Positions 16,683 to 22,066 of a DNA stretch of 34,241 nt are shown in pieces. The position numbers and the translations under genes are program-made. This DNA is from Glycomyces dulcitolivorans (GTDB taxonomy: Bacteria > Actinomycetota > Actinomycetes > Mycobacteriales > Micromonosporaceae). The stretch is taken from contig NZ_QFRW01000314.1 in assembly GCF_003265355.1 (NCBI RefSeq), forward strand, positions 1 to 34,241, in the 5' to 3' direction. Within the stretch, counting starts at the first letter, position 1. The number at the start of each line of letters is the position of its first letter. Under the pieces are notes generated by a model. That model was not told where the DNA came from and searched no databases. It saw nothing but the letters and a program-made list of their open reading frames with translations.

Positions 16683-17600
16683 CTATCGGGCGGCCGCGAA
16701 GTCCAGGGCGCTGCGGGTCTCCCGGATGACCTGGGCGCGGTGCGCCTCGGAGAGGGGGCCGCGCGGCGGGCGGGTGGGGCCGCCGTAGCTGTGGCCGGCG
16801 ATGTCCATGGACAGCTTGATGGCCTGCACGAACTCGGTCTTGGAGTCCCAGCGGAACACTGAAACCAGTCCACTGTAGAGGTAGCGGGCTTCCTCGATGC
16901 GGCCTTCCTGCACGAGGGTGTAGATCTCGACGGCTTCCTTCGGGAACGCGTTGGGGTACCCGGCGAACCAGCCGGTCGCACCGACCACAAGCGACTCGAA
17001 CAGGAGGTCGTCGGCCCCGGCGATGACGTCGATGTCGCAGCGCTCCTTGATCTCCAGGACGCGGCGGACGTCGGTGGAGAACTCCTTGACGGCGACGACG
17101 TTCTCCAGCTCGTAGAGCTCGGCGACCAGGTCGGGCACGAGGTCGACCTTGGTGTCGATCGGGTTGTTGTACATCATGATCGGCAGGCCGACCTCGTTCA
17201 CCTTGGCGTAGTGCTCCAGGACCTCGCCGCGGTTGGCGCGGTAGATGGTGGGCGGCAGCAGGAGCACACCGTCGGCACCGTCCTCTTTGGCGTACTCGGC
17301 CCACTGCACGGCCTGGTGCCAGCCGACCCCGTGGACGCCGGCGACCACGAGGCCCCGGTCCCCCACCGTCTCGACCGCGACCTGGACGACCTTGCGGCGC
17401 TCCTCCTCGGTCAGCGACGAGTACTCCCCGAGCGACCCGTTGGGGCCGACGCCGCGGCAGCCGTTGCGGATCAGGAAGTCGCAGTGCTCGGCGAACTTGT
17501 CGTAGTCGACCGCGAGACCGCCCGGCGCCTTCGGGTCCTCCTTGAAGGCGAGGGTCGTGGCGACGATGACTCCGCCGAGGTCGAACTGCTTCTCAGACAT
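16683..17600 (-). CDS. DapA-family 1-pyrroline-4-hydroxy-2-carboxylate deaminase
   Basis: A 305-residue member of the dihydrodipicolinate synthase/N-acetylneuraminate lyase family. The Schiff-base Lys172 lies in VVAVKEFSTD and the proton-relay Tyr144 in MMYNNP; the phosphate-like loop is NGSLGEYSSL in place of the GTTGE of true DapA. In hydroxyproline pathways a DapA homologue removes ammonia and water from pyrroline-4-hydroxy-2-carboxylate to give 2,5-dioxovalerate. Position between the dehydrogenase and the epimerase/semialdehyde dehydrogenase genes makes that function much more likely than lysine synthesis. The ATG at 17600 overlaps the upstream stop by 8 bases, with AAGGA in front. Confidence 0.92.
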   Translation of the reverse strand: MSEKQFDLGGVIVATTLAFKEDPKAPGGLAVDYDKFAEHCDFLIRNGCRGVGPNGSLGEYSSLTEEERRKVVQVAVETVGDRGLVVAGVHGVGWHQAVQWAEYAKEDGADGVLLLPPTIYRANRGEVLEHYAKVNEVGLPIMMYNNPIDTKVDLVPDLVAELYELENVVAVKEFSTDVRRVLEIKERCDIDVIAGADDLLFESLVVGATGWFAGYPNAFPKEAVEIYTLVQEGRIEEARYLYSGLVSVFRWDSKTEFVQAIKLSMDIAGHSYGGPTRPPRGPLSEAHRAQVIRETRSALDFAAAR

Positions 17601-19140
17601 TGGGGTCCTTCCCAAGGGTGGTGGCGAGCCCGGCGAGGTCGCCGAGCCGGACGGGGGCGGCCAGCGGCCGCCGGTCGGTACTGTCCTCGGCGCGGGCACT
17701 GCCCGCTCCGGTGAGGTCCTCCACGGTGCGCCCGCACATGCGCGCCTGGCAGATGCCCAGGCCCGCCCGGGTCGTGAGCTTCACAGAGCGCAGCGAGGTC
17801 TGGTCGGTCGCCTCGGCCGTTTCACGGAGGCGTCCATAGGGGACCTCCTCGCAACGGCAGACGACGGTGTCATCACGCAGCCACGACACCCACCCCGGCC
17901 GAATGCCGTGAGCGGCGTCGATACGCCTCGCGAAATCGGTGGTGCCGCGGCGACGCCGTAGGTCGGCTTGTCCCGCTTCGCCTCCAGCGGCCCGGCGCCC
18001 GGCAATGCGACCCTCCACGAGCGCCGCATCGACGCCGCCGATACCAGTGATCTCCCCTGCGGCGTAGACGCCAGCGACGCTGGTGCGCTGGTCGGCATCA
18101 ACGGTGACGAACCGGTCAGGCCCGATCGCACACCCGGCGGCGATCGGAAGTTCGAGGCGCGGAGTGAACCCGTGCGAGACGCAGACGGCATCGGCCGCAA
18201 TGGTCCGCTCGGTACCCGGAATCGGCGCCCAGTCAGTGCCAAGGCGCGCGACCACGACCTCCTCGACCCGGCCGTCCCCGCGGGCCTCTTTGACGGCCCG
18301 GCCGAGGCGGTACGGCACGCGGCGTGCCAGGTGATGTGTCACATATCCCGCAAGCTCGGGTCCCTTGTGCGAGGCGGCGAGGAGCCGCCAAGGCTTGGGC
18401 AGCCAACCTTGCGCGAGCGCGGCGGGCCGGGCGGCCTCGTAGACGCCGACAACGTGTGCGCCTGCGGCCGTGAGCGACTGAGCGACAGGCAGAAGGAAGG
18501 GCCCGGCCCCGGCAACGACGGCCCGACGCCCGACAGCGATGCGCTCGCCCTTCGCGAGGGCCTGCGCGGCCCCGGCGGAAAAGACCCCAGGGAGGTGCCA
18601 GCCAGGGAACGGAAGGGTGCGGTCGTGGGCACCGGTGGCGAAGACGATCGCATCGGCAGTGAGAGCACGGGCCTCACGGCCACCGGAGTCGGCGGGCCCG
18701 ACGAGAACGTGGACGGTAAGCCCATTGCCGAGCCCAACCCGGTCGCCGAGCGCGCCCCGCCCGAAATGCTCGCGGTCAGCGACGGAGTCGCCAGACCTGA
18801 CCCGGATGGGGCTCGTACCGCGGTCCGGGCGGCGCTCGAAGCGGTCGACCGCTCCAGTGCTTCCGACTGCTCCGGTGGTTTCGATCGCCCAGACCTGGGC
18901 TTCGGTGAGGACCTCGATGGCGTCGTCGGCGAGGCTGGCACGCAGGCGCTCGAATGCGCCCCAGCCATGATGCAGCCGGGACTCGCGGCGACTTGGGCGC
19001 TGCGGAGGCAGGTGGCGCCAGTACTGGCCGCCAAGACCGTCGCCGGAGTCGAGGAGGGTGACGCGAGCACCCGCATCGCGGGCGGCGACGGCAGCAGAAA
19101 GCCCTGCAGGGCCAGCGCCGATGACAAGGACGTGCTTCAC
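17593..19140 (-). CDS. D-hydroxyproline dehydrogenase, alpha-type subunit (FAD, BFD-like [2Fe-2S])
   Basis: A 515-residue FAD-dependent oxidoreductase of the HcnB-like type. The N-terminal dinucleotide-binding motif is GAGPAG (8-13), a second Rossmann motif is VVAGAGPFLLPVAQSL, and FAD-contacting ATG is seen in IVFATGAHDR and YAAGEITGIGG. The C-terminal BFD-like domain carries Cys428, Cys430, Cys464 and Cys469 (CRC...CQARMC) for an iron-sulfur cluster. With the two preceding genes it would oxidise cis-4-hydroxy-D-proline to pyrroline-4-hydroxy-2-carboxylate, passing electrons to the respiratory chain. An unusual hydrophilic stretch at about residues 88-158 (18667-18879) interrupts the first domain. 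It overlaps the neighbours upstream (ATGA) and downstream (8 bases). Confidence 0.92.
   Translation of the reverse strand: MKHVLVIGAGPAGLSAAVAARDAGARVTLLDSGDGLGGQYWRHLPPQRPSRRESRLHHGWGAFERLRASLADDAIEVLTEAQVWAIETTGAVGSTGAVDRFERRPDRGTSPIRVRSGDSVADREHFGRGALGDRVGLGNGLTVHVLVGPADSGGREARALTADAIVFATGAHDRTLPFPGWHLPGVFSAGAAQALAKGERIAVGRRAVVAGAGPFLLPVAQSLTAAGAHVVGVYEAARPAALAQGWLPKPWRLLAASHKGPELAGYVTHHLARRVPYRLGRAVKEARGDGRVEEVVVARLGTDWAPIPGTERTIAADAVCVSHGFTPRLELPIAAGCAIGPDRFVTVDADQRTSVAGVYAAGEITGIGGVDAALVEGRIAGRRAAGGEAGQADLRRRRGTTDFARRIDAAHGIRPGWVSWLRDDTVVCRCEEVPYGRLRETAEATDQTSLRSVKLTTRAGLGICQARMCGRTVEDLTGAGSARAEDSTDRRPLAAPVRLGDLAGLATTLGKDPNV
18333..18347. promoter_or_regulatory. Operator-like sequence inside the alpha-subunit gene
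   Basis: GATGTGTCACATATC matches 12 of 15 bases of the operator candidate at 21102-21116 and keeps the core TCACATAT. It lies within coding sequence, so it may be chance or a secondary binding site. Confidence 0.3.
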
Positions 19141-19667
19141 GGCTGCTCCTCCTTCACGGATGTGTCGGGCGAGACCGCGAAGTCCCGAGGATTGCCAGGC
19201 GCACCGGAGTCGCCTTGCGGGTCTTCGCTCCCAACGGCATCACCTCGAGCGGCGGTGCCCGCAGTCCCGGTCGCGGGATGAGTGGCGTCCGCGGGAGCAG
19301 CGGCGCGGTGAGAGACGTCAGTGGCAGCAACCGCGCGGCGGGAGCCGGCTTGGCCGGTGTCGGGCTGCGCGGTGTCGTCCTGGGTCTCGACCGTGTCACC
19401 ATCGCGGGCACGGCGCATGCACAAGCGCACATCGGACTCGCCGTTCACCGTCGCGATGCAGTCGAAGCACACGCCGATCCCACAGAAGACGCCGCGGCCG
19501 CGGCCCGCCACCGTGGTCCGCCACGCGGTTCGGTCCTGGGCGAGGAGGATGCCGGCGAGCGATTGTCCTTGCAGTCCTTCGACACTCATGCCGTCGACGG
19601 TGATGTGCACCGGTGCCGGGCGCTCGGGCTGGATCGAGTCGGTCTGCCAGGGGACGAGGCCACTCAT
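19137..19667 (-). CDS. D-hydroxyproline dehydrogenase, gamma-type [2Fe-2S] subunit
   Basis: A 176-residue protein with an N-terminal Fer2_4-type [2Fe-2S] domain. The cluster ligands are Cys62, Cys67, Cys70 and Cys83 in FCGIGVCFDC and VRLC. It would carry electrons between the two FAD subunits encoded on either side. Such HcnA-like subunits are normally about 95-110 residues; here about 80 extra residues rich in Ala, Thr, Asp, Gly and Pro follow the domain (19140-19385). The tail has no recognisable motif and looks disordered. It overlaps both neighbours as ATGA (19664-19667 and 19137-19140), so the three subunits should be made together. Confidence 0.92.
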   Translation of the reverse strand: MSGLVPWQTDSIQPERPAPVHITVDGMSVEGLQGQSLAGILLAQDRTAWRTTVAGRGRGVFCGIGVCFDCIATVNGESDVRLCMRRARDGDTVETQDDTAQPDTGQAGSRRAVAATDVSHRAAAPADATHPATGTAGTAARGDAVGSEDPQGDSGAPGNPRDFAVSPDTSVKEEQP

Positions 19668-21040
19668 TTCGCACCTCCCTTTGCATCAACCGACTTCGCG
19701 GCCTGCGGCCGCGCCGCCTCAGACCGGTCGTCGCCATGCACCAAATAGGCAGCCAGGGACGGCCGCGAGGGCAGGAACGGGGTCGGGTCGAGCGCAGGCT
19801 TAGCGCCGGTGAGCTGGGCGCAGAGCAGGTCGCCGGTCACTCCGGCGAGGCCGATGCCGGCGCCTTCGTGGCCGGTGGCGTACCAGAGGCCGGGGTGGCG
19901 GTGGTCCTCGCCGATGACCGGGAGGTGGTCGGGGACGTAGGGGCGGAAGCCGCCGTATGCGCGGATCACGGGCGTGCCCTCCAGGAACGGGAACAGGCGC
20001 AACGCCCGCTGCGCGATCTGGGCGAGGACCTCGACGCGGAGACGGTCGTCGAAGCCGATCTGCTGGCGGCTCGATCCGATGAGGACGGTCCCGCCGGGCG
20101 TGGACTCGACGACGCTCGATGTTTGGAGGTCGGCGTCGGCCGACTGGGTCGCGCCGAAGTAGTCGCCGTCGTAGACCTTGTGGAACACGCGCTGGGCCAT
20201 GCGGGCGGTCACCAGCACCATCCCGCGGCGCGGGCGCACGGGCAGGTCGCCGCCGAGTACCTCGGCCACCGCGCCGGACCAGGGCCCGGCCGCGACCACG
20301 ACCGCATCGGTACCGATGGTCCCGGCGCTGGTGCGGACACCGGTGATCCGGTCGCCCTCACGCTCGATGCCGATGACCTCGCGGTTCGCAAGCACACGGA
20401 CCCCGGCCCGGCGTGCCGAGGCGAGCAGCGCCTCGGTCGCGACGACGGGCTGAAGCTGCGCGTCCTGCGGGTAGTGGACCGCAGCGGTGATCGCCGGATT
20501 CAAGTGCGGTTCGAGGGCAAGCGCCTCGGCGGCGCTCAGGTGCTCGACCTTCACACCGACAGCCGCCTGGCTCCGGGCGAACGCACGAAGCGGCTCAGCC
20601 CCCTCCTCGGTCGTGGCGACCACGATGCCGCCCTTGCGGTCGTACTCGATATCGGGGAAGGGGGTGTGGGAGGGCGCGATGCGCGCGGCGACGCCGGAGG
20701 CCTCATCGCTCTCGGCTCGACTGCTGGTAGCCGCACCGAGTGCGGGCTTTCGGCCGGAAGAGCTTGATGCGCCGCCCAGGGCGATGCCTGCGGGGGTGCT
20801 GAGCTCGTCGGCGAGTTCTGCTGCCAGCTTTGGCCAGTGGTCGGCGGCGAGCAGGGCGAGGTCGAGTTCGGGGCCGGGGGCCTTGTCGGAGACGAGGAGG
20901 TTGCCTTCGCCGCGGGCGCTGGTGGCGCTGGCGGGGGCCGCGCGGTCGACGATGATGACGTTCATCCCAGCGCGCGCGAGGGCCCGCGCGCATGCGGCGC
21001 CTATGATGCCCGCGCCGATGACGACGACGTCTGCGTTCAC
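19664..21040 (-). CDS. D-hydroxyproline dehydrogenase, beta-type FAD subunit (DAO family)
   Basis: A 458-residue FAD oxidoreductase of the DAO/glycine-oxidase type (HcnC-like) and probably the substrate-oxidising subunit. It begins VVVIGAGIIGAACARALA, the FAD-binding fold, and has the downstream VVVAAGPWSGAVAEVLGG and GFRPYVPDHLPVIGE segments of the family, plus GHEGAGIGLAGVTGDLL near the C terminus. The start is GTG 21040 with AAGGAGG just upstream. An unusual Ser/Ala-rich insertion lies at about residues 85-128 (20657-20788), before the conserved EYDRKGGIVV. It is the first gene of operon A; a near-perfect palindrome lies about 60 bases upstream. Confidence 0.93.
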   Translation of the reverse strand: MNADVVVIGAGIIGAACARALARAGMNVIIVDRAAPASATSARGEGNLLVSDKAPGPELDLALLAADHWPKLAAELADELSTPAGIALGGASSSSGRKPALGAATSSRAESDEASGVAARIAPSHTPFPDIEYDRKGGIVVATTEEGAEPLRAFARSQAAVGVKVEHLSAAEALALEPHLNPAITAAVHYPQDAQLQPVVATEALLASARRAGVRVLANREVIGIEREGDRITGVRTSAGTIGTDAVVVAAGPWSGAVAEVLGGDLPVRPRRGMVLVTARMAQRVFHKVYDGDYFGATQSADADLQTSSVVESTPGGTVLIGSSRQQIGFDDRLRVEVLAQIAQRALRLFPFLEGTPVIRAYGGFRPYVPDHLPVIGEDHRHPGLWYATGHEGAGIGLAGVTGDLLCAQLTGAKPALDPTPFLPSRPSLAAYLVHGDDRSEAARPQAAKSVDAKGGAK

Positions 21041-21101
21041 GGTCCCTCCTTCTCTCTCGGTTCGGTCAGATCGGTCGGCGAAGCCGAGCGATCCGTTCAG
21101 T

Positions 21102-21116
21102 AATATGTCACATATT
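21102..21116. promoter_or_regulatory. Palindromic operator upstream of operon A
   Basis: AATATGTCACATATT is a perfect 15-base palindrome (arms AATATGT and ACATATT around C), strikingly AT-rich in this GC-rich DNA. It lies 62 bases before the GTG of the first operon A gene. A close relative in the same orientation precedes operon B (33037). The likely ligand is the GntR/FCD protein encoded next to it; that is inference. Confidence 0.75.
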
Positions 21117-21133
21117 TCTACAGCACCGGATGG

Positions 21134-21177
21134 TCCTGTAGGTATCACCTTGCGTGTACGTGCTTTGGCCTACAGGA
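21134..21177 (-). terminator. Inverted repeat downstream of the GntR gene
   Basis: TCCTGTAGG (21134-21142) and CCTACAGGA (21169-21177) are perfect 9-bp inverted copies 26 bases apart, starting 8 bases after the GntR stop. A further related CTACAG lies at 21118-21123. It may be a terminator with a long loop or a second pair of regulator half-sites. Confidence 0.4.
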
Positions 21178-21184
21178 GAACGGC

Positions 21185-21862
21185 TCAATCCGCCGCGGAA
21201 TCCTCCGTCTTGCCCGCCCACCAGCCGATGGCGTGGCGGATGTGCTGGCGCATGAGGTCCGCCGCTGCGTCGGCGTCGCCTGCGGCGAGGTCGTCGAGGA
21301 GGCGGTGGTGTTCGGCGGCGGAGACGTCGAGCATGCTGGTCTCGACCAGGGAGACGAGCCCGACCAGGCGGGTGCGGGCGCGCAGTTCGGCGATCGTCTC
21401 GACCAGGACCGGGTTGCCGAGGAGCGCGGTCAGTTCGAGGTGGAAGCGCTGGTCGGCGAGCAGGTAGGCGGTGAGGTCGCCGGCGCGGGCGCCCGCGACG
21501 ATCTCGTCGGCCTGCTCACGGAGCGATGCGAGCCGATCGGCCGGGAACGAGGCGGCAAGGCGCGCCATCGCGGGCGGCTCCAGCAGGAGCCGAATCTCGA
21601 CGATGTCGTGAAGGAGGTCGTCGCTGACGGCCGTGACCCGGAAGCCCTTGTTGCGCACCGGCTCCACGAACCCGCGCTTCTCCAGGTCGAGGATCGCCTC
21701 GCGCACCGGCGTCGCCGACACGGCGAACTGCTCGGCGAGGCGAGGCACGGTCAGGAGCGCCCCGGGCGCGAGCTCGCCGGAGATGATCGCCAGCGACAGC
21801 GTCCGCTCCACGCGCACGCGCAGGCTCTCACCCGGTTCGAGTCGATTGTCAGAGGTCAACAT
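21185..21862 (-). CDS. GntR-family regulator (FadR subfamily, FCD domain)
   Basis: A 225-residue transcription regulator. The N-terminal winged helix (about 10-80) includes TVPRLAEQFAVSATPVREAI and LEKRGFVEPVRNKGFRV. The C-terminal FCD domain (about 85-215) keeps the metal-site pattern, with DQRFHLEL, EHHRLLDDL and MRQHIRHAI supplying Asp and His residues. FCD regulators usually sense organic acids or amino-acid derivatives and lose DNA binding on ligand; hydroxyproline or a pathway intermediate is a reasonable guess. The ATG at 21862 has GGAG 4 bases upstream; an upstream in-frame ATG at 21916 is less likely. It lies between operons A and B and is the best candidate to control both. Confidence 0.92.
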   Translation of the reverse strand: MLTSDNRLEPGESLRVRVERTLSLAIISGELAPGALLTVPRLAEQFAVSATPVREAILDLEKRGFVEPVRNKGFRVTAVSDDLLHDIVEIRLLLEPPAMARLAASFPADRLASLREQADEIVAGARAGDLTAYLLADQRFHLELTALLGNPVLVETIAELRARTRLVGLVSLVETSMLDVSAAEHHRLLDDLAAGDADAAADLMRQHIRHAIGWWAGKTEDSAAD

Positions 21863-21944
21863 GTTGCTCCAGCTTCCTGATGCCGCGCGATCCGAGCGAT
21901 TCACGGGTGCGTGCATCCAGTTCCGTGCGCCCGCGCTTCACGGT

Positions 21945-22025
21945 GTGAACACGCACTCCACGTGTCACGCCATGAACGGGTGCTCCACACGCCGCTTCAT
22001 GAACGCGTGTCCCACACCGGCGTGC
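21945..22025. repeat. Three tandem 27-bp imperfect repeats upstream of the GntR gene
   Basis: Units start at 21945, 21972 and 21999 and share the pattern RTGAACRCGTGCTCCACAC. They fill most of the 204-base gap between the GH127 stop and the GntR start. This gap holds no recognised gene; a 73-codon minus-strand frame across it would read the repeat as three 9-residue copies (VHEAAC, VHGVTR, VHTVKR) but has no other support. The repeats may be a binding array for the GntR promoter. Confidence 0.6.
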
Positions 22026-22066
22026 AGCGTACCCGATGACCGCCTGATCGTGCCTGTATCCGCAGC

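Noticed and set aside
16683-17600. Lysine-pathway dihydrodipicolinate synthase
   Set aside because: The phosphate-like loop differs from true DapA and the gene sits within a full hydroxyproline catabolic operon.
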